A stretch of 61,842 nt of DNA. It comes from Geothermobacter sp964441925 (lineage in GTDB: Bacteria; Desulfobacterota; Desulfuromonadia; Desulfuromonadales; Geothermobacteraceae). The notes beneath the pieces are model-generated. The model had not been told where the DNA came from. It saw nothing but the letters and a program-made list of their open reading frames with translations, and made no database searches. Below, one piece after another: positions 1 through 8,106 of the stretch. Position 1 is the first letter of the stretch. Each line of letters begins with the position of its first letter. The stretch lies in contig CAYTVY010000001.1 in the NCBI GenBank assembly GCA_964441925.1, positions 1 to 61,842 of the forward strand, written 5' to 3'. The position numbers and the translations under genes were made by a program.

Positions 1-33
1 CACAAACAGCGCGCCGCCGTCAATCTTCGTCAT
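1..33 (-). CDS. N-terminal start of a gene cut by the window edge (possible ThDP-dependent enzyme)
   Basis: Only the first 11 codons are present, reading MTKIDGGALFV, behind a good Shine-Dalgarno (GGGAGAGAG) about 7 bases upstream of the ATG. A start of the form K-I-D-G-G-x-L-F/V is common in acetolactate-synthase-like thiamine-diphosphate enzymes, but eleven residues cannot establish that. It would be the last visible gene of the leftward esterase/SDR group. The start itself is well supported; the function is a guess. Confidence 0.4.
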   Translation of the reverse strand, partial: MTKIDGGALFV

Positions 34-119
34 GATTCTCTCTCCCGCCAGAAAAGAAGTGCCGTGAGCCGTTCGGCGCACCGGGAAGGCAAAGTAGTGT
101 GTGCGGCGTGCACCGCTGC

Positions 120-257
120 TTATCTGTCCAGAGGAATCGGGCCGTCGGGCCCGATGGTCGGCTTCATCCGTGGGATGCCGGTGCAATTGACCAGAATTCG
201 TGGCGCGCCGTGAACCTCGCGCGCCACCGTGACGGCTGCCTGTCCGGATACATCCTT
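120..257 (-). pseudogene. Remnant of a short-chain dehydrogenase (HSD10-like core fragment)
   Basis: One minus-strand frame reads AREVHGAPRILVNCTGI and then GPDGPIPLDR before a TAA at 120-122. The pattern HGxxRILVNCAGI...GxDGPxPL is characteristic of 3-hydroxyacyl-CoA dehydrogenase type II / HSD10-like SDRs, where it covers the beta4 strand (NNAG-equivalent) and the following loop. No Rossmann TGxxxGxG start precedes it: upstream it runs into the end of the esterase gene. No YxxxK catalytic segment follows the stop. I read it as a leftover of a deleted SDR gene lying between the esterase and the gene at the window edge. Confidence 0.5.
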
Positions 258-273
258 GACCCGCCCTTTTTGC

Positions 274-1254
274 TCAGGTCCGGTCTTGCGGCGCCAATGC
301 CGCCCCCACCCGCTCGGCAACGAAGGTCTGGCCGGCGCGGCCGATGTCGAGCACGCCGTCGAACAGAAAGAACGGATGAATGGTCCCCTCAAAGCATTTG
401 TATTCGACCGGCACCCCGGCGTCGCGCAACAATTCGGCATAGCGGGCACACTCGTCACGGCACGGGTCGTATTCGGCGGTTACCAAAAGGGCCGGCGGCA
501 GGCGAGAAAAATCACCCGCCCGGATCGGCGAGACGAGGGGATCGGCGACCTCGCGTTCAGGGTTCGACAGATAGAGTTCGCGAATGAACGCGAAATCCTC
601 ATAGGCGATGAAATAATCGCCGCTTCCCAGCTCCCGGCGCGACGGGAAGTCGTCCCCGTCGTCGAGAGCAAGACCAGGACAGACCGCGACCTGACAGGCG
701 ATCGCCGGCCGGCCGCGCTGGCGCGCCAGCAGGCAGGTGGTCACCGCCAGCGAGCCGCCGGCGCTGTCACCGACGACCGCCATCCGCCCGGCATCGAGTC
801 CCAGATCAGCGGCATTGTCGGCGACCCAGCAGGTCGCCGTGTAGCAGTCCTCGACCCCAGCCGGGAACTTGTGTTCCGGGGCCAGGCGGTAATCGACGGC
901 GATCACCACAATATCGGCCGTGCGGCACAGAAACCGGCAGACATGATCGTGGGTCTCGAGATTTCCGAGGTAGAAACCGCCACCGTGGAAATAGAGCGCG
1001 GCCGCCAGCCGCTCACGCGCGCGCGGATGACGCGGACGGTAGATGCGCAGCGTCAATTCGCCGCCGGGGCCGGCTATGGTTCGATCCTCGATCCCGAACA
1101 CGTCCTGGCGCGGCCCGGCCATGGCGATCGCCATTTCGGTGAGCCCGGCGCGCGATTCCTCGATTGGAATCCGGTGGGCGGGACGGAATCCGCCTTGTTT
1201 CATCTGCTCAACCAGGGCTCTGGTCTGAGGTTCCAGTCCGCTCGGAAGTGCCAT
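274..1254 (-). CDS. Alpha/beta hydrolase, HSL-family esterase
   Basis: This 326-residue protein has the full hormone-sensitive-lipase signature: the oxyanion motif FHGGGFYLGN, the nucleophile elbow GDSAGG, the acid in EYDPCRDE and the histidine in GTIHPFF. Family members hydrolyse short acyl or aryl esters in the cytoplasm. I chose the ATG at 1254 because AGGAAAGG lies about 9 bases upstream; an in-frame ATG ten codons earlier has no comparable site. It sits 42 bases downstream of an SDR gene and is probably co-transcribed with it, the two SnoaL-like genes and the receptor. An ester-cleaving step feeding the SDR is the natural reading; the substrate is unknown. Confidence 0.88.
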   Translation of the reverse strand: MALPSGLEPQTRALVEQMKQGGFRPAHRIPIEESRAGLTEMAIAMAGPRQDVFGIEDRTIAGPGGELTLRIYRPRHPRARERLAAALYFHGGGFYLGNLETHDHVCRFLCRTADIVVIAVDYRLAPEHKFPAGVEDCYTATCWVADNAADLGLDAGRMAVVGDSAGGSLAVTTCLLARQRGRPAIACQVAVCPGLALDDGDDFPSRRELGSGDYFIAYEDFAFIRELYLSNPEREVADPLVSPIRAGDFSRLPPALLVTAEYDPCRDECARYAELLRDAGVPVEYKCFEGTIHPFFLFDGVLDIGRAGQTFVAERVGAALAPQDRT

Positions 1255-1296
1255 GGCTTCGTCATCCTTTCCTGTTCTCACCACAGAGAGCCCGTG

Positions 1297-2064
1297 TCAC
1301 TGCGCCGTCATGCCACCGTCGATGATCAGCTCGGCGCCGGTCATGAAGCTCGATTCATCGGAGGCCAGATAAAGCACCCCGCAGGCAATGTCCTCGATGC
1401 GCCCCAGCCGCCCGATGGGATGCACCTGCTGGAATTTCTTGCGCGCCGCGGCGGCGTCGCCGCTGCCGATTTCGCGGAGCACGACCTCGCACATGGGGGT
1501 CTCCACGAGGCCGGGATGAATGGAATTGACCCGGATATTGTAACCCAGTTCGGCACACTCCAGAGCGGCACATTTGGTCAGCAGCTTGACGCCGGCCTTG
1601 CTGGCGCTGTAGGTGGCGGTGCGCGGCGTGCCGACCAGGCCGGCCACCGACGAGATATTGATGATCGAGCCGCCGCCGGTTTTCTTCATCGCGGCGATCG
1701 CCGCCCGGACGCCGAGAAAGACGCCATCGAGATTGAGCGCCATGACCGAGCGCCAGCGCTCCAGCGTGGTGTCCTCGATCAGCTCCATGGTCGGCACGCC
1801 GGCGTTGTTGACCAGCACGTCCAGGCGGCCGAAACGCGCGCACACGTCGGCGATGCCGTCGCGCCAGTCGGCCTCAACGGTGGCGTCGAGAGAACGGAAA
1901 AACGCCGGTTCGCCGATCCCCCGGGCGACCGCCTCGCCGGCTTCGATATCAATGTCAGTGACCGCCACTTTCGCCCCCTCGCGGGCGAGAATTTCCGCCG
2001 CCCCCCGACCGAGACCGGAGGCCGCACCGGTCACCAGCGCCACCTTGCCATCCACGCGTCCCAT
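1297..2064 (-). CDS. Short-chain dehydrogenase/reductase
   Basis: This is a classical SDR of 255 residues. It shows the cofactor motif TGAASGLG near residue 12, the structural motif NNAG, the catalytic serine in NISSVAG and the catalytic pair in YSASK, and it ends IDGGMTAQ. The aspartate after beta2 (TDIDIEAG) favours NAD(H) over NADP(H). A GGGAGAT site precedes the ATG. It lies between the SnoaL-like pair and the esterase on the same strand with short gaps. A role as a secondary alcohol dehydrogenase making a ketone is plausible, since the neighbouring TetR-linked operon encodes a ketone carboxylase, but the sequence does not fix the substrate. Confidence 0.88.
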   Translation of the reverse strand: MGRVDGKVALVTGAASGLGRGAAEILAREGAKVAVTDIDIEAGEAVARGIGEPAFFRSLDATVEADWRDGIADVCARFGRLDVLVNNAGVPTMELIEDTTLERWRSVMALNLDGVFLGVRAAIAAMKKTGGGSIINISSVAGLVGTPRTATYSASKAGVKLLTKCAALECAELGYNIRVNSIHPGLVETPMCEVVLREIGSGDAAAARKKFQQVHPIGRLGRIEDIACGVLYLASDESSFMTGAELIIDGGMTAQ

Positions 2065-2097
2065 GTCGATCTCCCGGTTACCCGCCCGCGCCCTGTG

Positions 2098-2538
2098 TCA
2101 GTCCGGCGGGCCATCCTCAAGATGCCGATCGAAGGCAGCTCGCCAGACCAGGGAGCCGTCATAGCTCTCGGTGACCCTGAACAGCTTGCCGTCCCTGACC
2201 TCGACGAAGAAGAAATAGATGTTGTTGTAGGTGGCGCCCTGCGCCCCTTCGCCGCGCCCCATCAGGATGACCGCCGCGCGGTTGCCCTCGGCGACACCGT
2301 CCACCAGGTAAAGGCCGAACCCCGGGCCGCCGCGAAACCGCGTTGCGAGCGCCTTGCCGATGTGAGCCCGGAAGTCAGAAAGCCCCTTGTAGGTGCCGGC
2401 AACCGGCGTGCCGCCGGTCATCGTCCAGGTCAGCTCAGGGTGACACATCCCGAAGGGATCGACGGGCTCGCCGCGTATGGCGCGTGTACTGTCGTCGGCA
2501 AAACGCCGCATGACCTCGATCGGATCGTCGCGGCTCAT
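2098..2538 (-). CDS. SnoaL/NTF2-like protein (copy 2 of a pair)
   Basis: This 146-residue protein has the cone-shaped alpha+beta (NTF2) pattern of SnoaL-like proteins. An N-terminal helix (DPIEVMRRFADD) leads to a CHPELTW motif, then a GTYKGLSDF turn and a long C-terminal beta sheet. Family members act as cyclases, isomerases, dehydratases or small-ligand binders. The start overlaps the stop of the upstream gene by 4 bases (ATGA), and GGAGG precedes it, so the pair is translationally coupled. It is a diverged paralogue of the neighbour, with the same HPxL and GxYxGL landmarks. No catalytic role can be assigned. Confidence 0.72.
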   Translation of the reverse strand: MSRDDPIEVMRRFADDSTRAIRGEPVDPFGMCHPELTWTMTGGTPVAGTYKGLSDFRAHIGKALATRFRGGPGFGLYLVDGVAEGNRAAVILMGRGEGAQGATYNNIYFFFVEVRDGKLFRVTESYDGSLVWRAAFDRHLEDGPPD

Positions 2539-2987
2539 GATCCGGCCTCCGCCGCCGCCCGATCGCGGCTGGGCACGAACTGGCGGCCGAACAGGACGGT
2601 CTCGATCTGCGTCGTATCGGGGAACAGGCGGATGTCGGAAATCCTGTCGTCCCGGATGATGAACAGACAGCCCGCCGGATCTCCCGCTTCGTTATACGTC
2701 CGGCCGGCTCTGGCCTGGGCGCGGATTTCGAGCAGCGCGCCGACACGGTGCCCTGAGCCGACCATGTCGATGAGCCTGACGCGGGCGCCGTCGATGACGC
2801 CGGCCGCCGTATCGATCAGAACGCTGCGAACGATATCGAGGCCCGGGTAGCAACCCGACAGCGGCGTCGTTCCGTTGATCCAGACACGCAGGTCCGGGTG
2901 AAGAAACCGCCAGGGATCCCCGTCTCCGCCGCGCAATGCCGCGTCGACGTTGCGGATGAAAGCGGCAACCATATCCTTGGCTGTCAT
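2535..2987 (-). CDS. SnoaL/NTF2-like protein (copy 1 of a pair)
   Basis: This 150-residue protein is the upstream member of the coupled pair. Its landmarks are FLHPDLRVW (compare CHPELTW in the partner), SGCYPGL and a C-terminal sheet including ISDIRLFPDTTQ. The fold is inferred from this pattern. The ATG follows GAGGCACGGCA. It begins 55 bases downstream of the TonB receptor stop, so it probably belongs to the receptor's transcription unit. NTF2-fold proteins often form dimers, and a coupled pair of unequal copies could form a heterodimer; that is inference. Confidence 0.72.
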   Translation of the reverse strand: MTAKDMVAAFIRNVDAALRGGDGDPWRFLHPDLRVWINGTTPLSGCYPGLDIVRSVLIDTAAGVIDGARVRLIDMVGSGHRVGALLEIRAQARAGRTYNEAGDPAGCLFIIRDDRISDIRLFPDTTQIETVLFGRQFVPSRDRAAAEAGS

Positions 2988-3042
2988 TGCCGTGCCTCGA
3001 AAAGCGGGCAGGGCCCGCCGACGCCTGCCCGCTCGGGCCTCT

Positions 3043-5325
3043 TCAGTAAATGAGGCTCAGGCTGAGGCCCCATTCACGCGGGCGGCCGAACTGAACCTCG
3101 GCAAAGCCGAGGCTGTTGACGAAGTCGGTGCCTGCCAGGATGTACTTGGTGTTCCCGAGGTTGGTGCCGAAGACCGCCAACTGCCAGCGGCCGTTGATGT
3201 CTTCAAACGTCAGCCGCGCGTTGACCAGCGAATAGCCGTCCTGCGCGATCAGCGGGCTGTTTGCCGCGTCATGCTGGATGGTGCTCTTATACGCGTAATC
3301 GACCCGCGCCGTCAGGCTGCCCAGATTGGCCAGCGGAAAACTGTACTGACCACCCAGCATCACCGACCACTTCGGCGTCTTCTGAAACTTGCTGCTGGTG
3401 TTGACATCGGCGGTCGGGTCGGCCTTGGTGAACTGCGCGTCGATAAAGCCGATGCCGGCGTTGAGGCGCAGGCCGGCCGCCGGCACCACCACCAGTTCAG
3501 CCTCGAAGCCCTTGATTTCGGCAGCCGCGGCATTATCGACCACGATGATCGGCTCGGCGCCGGCCGATCCCTTGATCACGGTAAACTGGATGTCCTTGTA
3601 ATCGCTGTAGAAGAAACTGCTGTTCAGTCTCAGCCGGCGATCCAGCCAGTCCGACTTGAAGCCGGCCTCATAGGTCCACAGGAACTCGGGGTTGTAGAGA
3701 TCGAAATCGAACGCCGAGGACGACCGGCCATTGATGCCGCCGCTCTTGAAGCCGCGGGCCACCGAGGCATAGGTCATCAGGTCGCGGGTCCACTGGTACT
3801 CGAGTCCGACCCGCGGTGAAACCGCGTCCCAGTTGCCGGACTTGCGGTTCGGCGGCGCCAGGGTGACGCTGGTGAACTGGCGAAATACCACCCGGCCGAC
3901 GGCCTTCTTCTCATAGGTGTAACGCAGCCCGGCGGTGACACTCAGTTTGTCGGTGATGTCATAGGTTGCCTGGCCGAAACCGGCATAGCTCTTGTTGGTG
4001 CCGGTCAGGTCCCAGGTGAGGCTGAGATCGAGACCAATGATGTCGAGCAGCTCCTTGAACACCACCACCGGAATGGTCGACCTGATATCCTCATAGAAAT
4101 AATAGCCGCCGACCACCCACTTCAGCCGGCCATCAAGAGACTCGCCGGTCAGCTGCACTTCTTGCGAAAACTGTTCCTGACCGATGTCGTTGTCCTGGTC
4201 GATAATGGAATAGGGCGAGCCGTCGGGATCGACGAGATTGAGAGCGTCGAAAGTCCGGTAGGCCGAGATCGACTTCAGGCTCCAGTTCCCGAAGTCCCAG
4301 GTCACGTTCAGAGATCCGCCGCCGGCATCGAGCCGGTTGCCGTTCCCCCCGGTGGCGAAATTCGTGAACGGACTGTCGGTGATAAAGCGGTTGTCATAGG
4401 GCGGATCGACGAACATGTTGAGGACCGAGACGGCGAACGGCTGTCCGATGGCGACCACCTTGCGCACCGGGCCCTCCTCACGCACCCGGGTTCCGTCGAT
4501 CGAGAACAGGACTTCAAGGTCAGGTGTCGGCGTCCAGCGCAGAAGCATGCGACCGGACAGGGTGTTCTGGTTGCCCATCCGGTCGGTCATGTTGCCGGTG
4601 AAGAAATCGAGGCGCCGGCCATAGCCGTCGCGGTTGCGCGTTGACCCGGCGATCTTCATCGCCAACTTGCCCTCGACCAGAGGAATGTTGATGCTCAGCT
4701 TGCCGTCGGCGCGGTCAAACCGGCCGGTCGTGAATTGTGCCTTGACGGCAAACTCGTCGCCCGGTTTCGCGGTCACCACATTGACGGCACCGCCAGTCGT
4801 GTTCTTGCCGAACAGGGTGCCCTGAGGGCCACGCAGGATCTCGATCCGTTCGAGATCCATCAGATCCAGATCGAGCGCCTGCATCCGACCGAGATAGACG
4901 CCGTCCACATACAGGCCGACACCGGGATCATTGGTCACCAGGGGATCGGTCTGTCCGACGCCGCGAATAAACAGCAGGCCCGACGTGCGGCCCTGCTGAC
5001 CGTGATTGAAAAAGGTGAAATTGGGGGTGAACTGGCCGATTTCCTTGAGGCTGGTCAGCGACTTCATCTCCATGTCCTCGGCGCTGAAAACGCTGACCGA
5101 GATCGGCACTTCCTGCAGGCGCTCCTCGCGCTTGCGCGAGGTCACGACAATCTCCTCGATGACCGCCTGTTTCTGGTCGGCCGCTTCCTGGGAAACGGCC
5201 GGACTGCTCCCGATCAGGAGTCCGGTTGCCAGCAGACTCGCCGTCAGGGTCGCTGCGCCAAGCCGTGCCATGCCAGGAAACCGGAGCGAAGGCGCACACC
5301 TCGACCTCTGGCTAGTCGTCGTCAT
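3043..5325 (-). CDS. TonB-dependent outer-membrane receptor, copy A of a paralogous pair
   Basis: This 760-residue receptor starts with a signal peptide ending near ALSQ/AVSQ-type residues (..SSPAVSQEA). A TonB-box-like stretch EEIVVTSRKREE follows, then the plug with LQEVPISVSVF and GRPQ-type landmarks (LRGPQGTLFGKNTTGG). The remainder is a beta-barrel ending in aromatic LSLIY. The start at 5325 is chosen because GGGGAGG lies 9 bases upstream; the in-frame ATG six codons earlier has no such site. The promoter and two palindromes lie at 5476-5524. It is clearly paralogous to the receptor at 9078, sharing sequence from the leader through the whole protein. Receptors of this type import large or scarce molecules; the ligand here is unknown. 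Confidence 0.93.
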   Translation of the reverse strand: MTTTSQRSRCAPSLRFPGMARLGAATLTASLLATGLLIGSSPAVSQEAADQKQAVIEEIVVTSRKREERLQEVPISVSVFSAEDMEMKSLTSLKEIGQFTPNFTFFNHGQQGRTSGLLFIRGVGQTDPLVTNDPGVGLYVDGVYLGRMQALDLDLMDLERIEILRGPQGTLFGKNTTGGAVNVVTAKPGDEFAVKAQFTTGRFDRADGKLSINIPLVEGKLAMKIAGSTRNRDGYGRRLDFFTGNMTDRMGNQNTLSGRMLLRWTPTPDLEVLFSIDGTRVREEGPVRKVVAIGQPFAVSVLNMFVDPPYDNRFITDSPFTNFATGGNGNRLDAGGGSLNVTWDFGNWSLKSISAYRTFDALNLVDPDGSPYSIIDQDNDIGQEQFSQEVQLTGESLDGRLKWVVGGYYFYEDIRSTIPVVVFKELLDIIGLDLSLTWDLTGTNKSYAGFGQATYDITDKLSVTAGLRYTYEKKAVGRVVFRQFTSVTLAPPNRKSGNWDAVSPRVGLEYQWTRDLMTYASVARGFKSGGINGRSSSAFDFDLYNPEFLWTYEAGFKSDWLDRRLRLNSSFFYSDYKDIQFTVIKGSAGAEPIIVVDNAAAAEIKGFEAELVVVPAAGLRLNAGIGFIDAQFTKADPTADVNTSSKFQKTPKWSVMLGGQYSFPLANLGSLTARVDYAYKSTIQHDAANSPLIAQDGYSLVNARLTFEDINGRWQLAVFGTNLGNTKYILAGTDFVNSLGFAEVQFGRPREWGLSLSLIY

Positions 5326-5445
5326 GATATTCGACCTCCCCACGACCCCTGACGCCTCTCACGGATGTCGGCTGAACACCCGGTCGCCGGGCGCTCCCAG
5401 TCCGCGTTGGATGATGCACCAGAGGTCCCGATCTGACTGTCGCCG

Positions 5446-5467
5446 ATTCGAAGGCACCCCTTCGAAT
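5446..5467 (-). promoter_or_regulatory. 5'-leader inverted repeat of receptor A
   Basis: ATTCGAAGG-CACC-CCTTCGAAT is a perfect 9-bp inverted repeat. It begins about 9 bases downstream of the proposed -10 box, so in RNA it would form a stem-loop at or near the 5' end of the receptor transcript. The same element (TCGAAGG-CACC-CCTTCGA) occurs at the same place before receptor B. It could stabilise the mRNA or be a further protein-binding site. Confidence 0.55.
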
Positions 5468-5475
5468 CTGGCTCC

Positions 5476-5504
5476 AGCGTATCAAACGATCGATCTGTTG
5501 GCAA
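5476..5504 (-). promoter_or_regulatory. Promoter of receptor A (TTGCCA-N17-TACGCT)
   Basis: Reading leftward, TTGCCA (5504-5499) is followed after exactly 17 bases by TACGCT (5481-5476). The same -35 and spacing occur before receptor B with TACATT as -10. The spacer and the -10 are covered by the distal palindrome of the operator pair, so a bound repressor would exclude RNA polymerase. The boxes are inferred from conservation between the two loci, not mapped. Confidence 0.55.
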
Positions 5505-5524
5505 TATATATCAATCGTTCGATA
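5480..5524. promoter_or_regulatory. Tandem palindromic operator, receptor A
   Basis: Two imperfect palindromes, TATCAAACGATCGAT (5480-5494) and TATCAATCGTTCGATA (5509-5524), have centres about 29 bp apart, near three helical turns. They fit a TATCnAnCGnTnGATA-like consensus, and the two arms also form an inverted repeat with each other. Nearly identical sequence lies at 11519-11563 beside tetR. This is the size and form of a TetR-family operator. The remaining 250 bases to the SDR stop at 5780 hold nothing I can identify. Confidence 0.72.
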
Positions 5525-5779
5525 TAGCCCGGGGTTCAGTCCCTGGGTTCGTTCACGGGGGCTAATCATCTTGATCGCCGGCCCGAGCGGACCGCCTATC
5601 ACCGCTTGCAACCCCGGCGGCTATGCCCGAACAAGCGCGCCGGTCATCGGTGCGAGGTGTGGTCACTGCGTGAAGTTTTTCAGACGTCGGCCAGCAGGAT
5701 GCCGGATTTTAATCAAGAACCAGCGGCCTGTTCGGCGAGGCTCTGAACACGCCGGGGCATCAGAGCCTGATGCCCGGGC

Positions 5780-6565
5780 TCATGCCCCGTGCGCGCGGGC
5801 GGCCTGTGCCGGGACCGGGGAGAGCGTGTATCCGCCGTCCACGATCATGGCGAGGCCGGTGACGTATTTCGCCTCGTCCGAGGCCAGATACAACACCGCA
5901 TAGGCAATATCGTCGGCCTCTCCCATGCGACCCATCGGTATGGAATCCGCCACCTGGCGGAGAATTTCCGGGGACCTTCGACGGGCGATGCCCGGCGTCG
6001 TGATGGCCCCGGGGTGAACCGAATTGACGCGGATGTTGGAACCGTTCTGGGCGCAGTGCAAGGCCAGCGACCGCGTCAGTTGCCACACGCCCGCCTTGGA
6101 AGCTCCATACACCAGATCGTTGGCGGTCGGCAGGAAAGCGGCAACCGATGAAATGTTGACGATGGCGCCGCCGCCGGCGTCGCGCATGACGGGAATCGCA
6201 TGTTTGCATCCCAGAAACGTGCCTTCGAGGTTGACCTGTTGCACGCGCCGCCACTGCTCGAGGTCGGCTTCCTCGGGAGGGACGGCCGGGCTGCCGATTC
6301 CGGCATTGTTGACAAGGATATCGAGCCGGCCGAAATGTTCCCTGGAGGCTGAAATGACGGTTCTCCACTGGTCTTCGTCGGCAACGTCCTGGGTGAGATA
6401 GAGGGCGCCGTTCCCCGCTTCCCTCGCCGCCGCCTTGCCTTCCACGTCATTGACGTCGGTCAGGATCACATGTGCCCCTTCCCGTGCCAGCAGCACGGCA
6501 ATCGCACGGCCGATGCCCGAGGCAGCACCAGTGACGATCGCAACCTTGTTTTCAACGCGGGCCAT
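5780..6565 (-). CDS. Short-chain dehydrogenase/reductase
   Basis: This 261-residue classical SDR has TGAASGIG, TDVNDVEG after beta2 (acidic, favouring NAD), NNAGIG, NISSVAAF and YGASK, and ends with VTGLAMIVDGGYTLSP. The ATG at 6565 is preceded by GGGGAGGG. It lies downstream of the MFS carrier and esterase of the receptor-B module, separated from them by a decayed SDR fragment. It mirrors the SDR of the receptor-A module (1297-2064), so each module has one esterase and one SDR. Substrate unknown; a secondary alcohol or hydroxy acid is likely for this subfamily. Confidence 0.87.
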   Translation of the reverse strand: MARVENKVAIVTGAASGIGRAIAVLLAREGAHVILTDVNDVEGKAAAREAGNGALYLTQDVADEDQWRTVISASREHFGRLDILVNNAGIGSPAVPPEEADLEQWRRVQQVNLEGTFLGCKHAIPVMRDAGGGAIVNISSVAAFLPTANDLVYGASKAGVWQLTRSLALHCAQNGSNIRVNSVHPGAITTPGIARRRSPEILRQVADSIPMGRMGEADDIAYAVLYLASDEAKYVTGLAMIVDGGYTLSPVPAQAARAHGA

Positions 6566-6574
6566 GGCTCCCTC

Positions 6575-6855
6575 CCCTCTTGCGCTGCCGTTCGCCCAAC
6601 CAGGCCTGCAACTCAGGCCACCGGTCCACCGGCAGCATGACACCACTGATGTGTTCCGCTCTGTCCGAGGCCGGAAAGACAGCCGTATGAGCCACATCCC
6701 GGGCATCACCCGTCTTGCCGGTTGGCGACCGGGCGTCCCCGGCAGGACCATGACCGCCGCGCCGTTCCGCCAACTCGCGATGCAGGCAATTCATCAGCAT
6801 GTTCATGAGGCCGGGCAGAATTGATTCCATATGATCCGGATATGTTCCAATTCGT
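6575..6855 (-). pseudogene. C-terminal remnant of another SDR, frameshifted
   Basis: One minus-strand frame reads ESILPGLMN, then GDARDVAHTAVFPASD, then HISGVMLPVD at 6830-6624. This is the usual C-terminal third of an SDR (substrate-loop PGLMNTP, GDAxDVAxxxxFLASD, ITGxxLPVDGG). The expected GG after PVD appears only after a shift in frame (GGLSCRPGW), and upstream of the PGLM segment another shift is needed to reach LEHIRI. The N-terminal two thirds are absent. It sits immediately upstream of the intact SDR and therefore looks like the scar of a second SDR gene. It accounts for this 315-base gap. Confidence 0.6.
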
Positions 6856-6880
6856 AAGGTGCGTCGATGCCGCCCGTGAT

Positions 6881-8059
6881 CTACAGGACCGCCGGTGCCG
6901 CCGGCGTGCGCGCCTCGCGATCAAGCACCACGGCGACCGGTGTGATCAGCGCGAGGCTGGCGCCATAGCTGAGCATGCCCAGAATCGCGACCCTTGCAAA
7001 GTCGCTGCCGGTGACCAGCACGCCCGCCAGTGCCGGGCCGATCGCCAAACCGGCCGCCTGCATCGTGACAGCCAGCACGATGACACGGCCGGCCGGATCA
7101 AGTGCTGACTTGAGACCAAAGAAATAGGACAGCGTGAAATACCAGGCGAAGGCAAAAAATCCGGCGGCGGCCAGATAAGCCGCATAGGAGGCGCTGCCGC
7201 CCAACAGGTAAACGCTGCCGAACGAGACCAGGAAGCCGGCAATCATGGGGCGGCTGCGGCCCAAACGATGACCCAGCCAGGCCGCCAGTGTCGCTCCCAA
7301 TATTCCGGCGACGTGGGCGATGCCCAGAGCCCCGCCGACCCGCGCAGCGTCAATTCCCGCGGCAACCCCGATCCGCTCCAGATAGGTCCAGACCGCGCCC
7401 TGCCCGATGAAATAGATGAGGATGGCCAGCAGCGCCACGACGGCCCGGCCACGGGCGACCCGGCCACCCTTACGGCCGATATCGACGCGGTCGCCGTTGA
7501 ACAGCGGGAACCGGGGAGCGGCCAGCAGGGCGGCCACGCCCAGTATTGCGAACACGGAATAGGCCCCGGTCAGGCCCCAGGCGGCGGTGACCAGCGACAG
7601 ACCGGGCAGACCCGCCACCGCAAGCGTCAGGGCGCCTGTTATGAACAGCCCGAAGGAACGATCCGGATTGCGGGTGCTGGCCAGAGCCGCATTCACCGTG
7701 GCCGCGGCGGTGGCACCACCGATACCGGCCACGAAGCGCACCGCGGCGAGGGCGGCCCAGCTGTCGACGAGAATCGCCGCGAGATTGGCAAGGATGAATA
7801 CGGAAAGGCTGCAAAAGACGATCGTCCGGCGGTTCCAACTGTGCACCCGTAACGACAGCGCCAATGTGGCGGTTCCCGCACCAAGCATTTCGGCCGCGGC
7901 AACGAACCCGGCTTCACGGGCGGAGATGCCCAGCGAGTCGATCATCGCCCCGACCACGATGGGGAGCAGAATCACCGGCGACGCCGCCGCGACACCAATA
8001 CCGATGGTCAGAGCCTTCTGCGCCGGCCCGATGTCGTGCGCTTCAGCCACGGCGGCCAT
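6881..8059 (-). CDS. Major facilitator superfamily transporter
   Basis: This 392-residue protein is hydrophobic throughout with about 12 predicted membrane helices (for example VILLPIVVGAMIDSLG, IFILANLAAILVD-type segments, VVALLAILIYFIGQG). This is typical of an MFS carrier in the inner membrane. It probably imports or exports a small organic acid or the product of the neighbouring esterase. A GAGG lies 8 bases before the ATG, a modest site. The gene is 47 bases downstream of the esterase at 8107-9054 on the same strand, suggesting uptake across the inner membrane after receptor B. No substrate-specific motif is recognised. Confidence 0.8.
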   Translation of the reverse strand: MAAVAEAHDIGPAQKALTIGIGVAAASPVILLPIVVGAMIDSLGISAREAGFVAAAEMLGAGTATLALSLRVHSWNRRTIVFCSLSVFILANLAAILVDSWAALAAVRFVAGIGGATAAATVNAALASTRNPDRSFGLFITGALTLAVAGLPGLSLVTAAWGLTGAYSVFAILGVAALLAAPRFPLFNGDRVDIGRKGGRVARGRAVVALLAILIYFIGQGAVWTYLERIGVAAGIDAARVGGALGIAHVAGILGATLAAWLGHRLGRSRPMIAGFLVSFGSVYLLGGSASYAAYLAAAGFFAFAWYFTLSYFFGLKSALDPAGRVIVLAVTMQAAGLAIGPALAGVLVTGSDFARVAILGMLSYGASLALITPVAVVLDREARTPAAPAVL

Positions 8060-8106
8060 ACCAGGAGCCTCGGTCAGGGCAGGTTCTCCTTTTCATCTTC
8101 GAGCGT

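Noticed and set aside
229..2850. Very long open frame on the plus strand opposite esterase, SDR and SnoaL genes
   Set aside because: It mirrors real genes on the minus strand, has an arginine- and histidine-rich, low-complexity translation and no known motif; GC-rich third codon positions create such shadows.
5326..5445. Possible riboswitch in the receptor-A leader
   Set aside because: No B12-box or other known aptamer core was seen; only the short stem-loop near the 5' end is conserved with receptor B.
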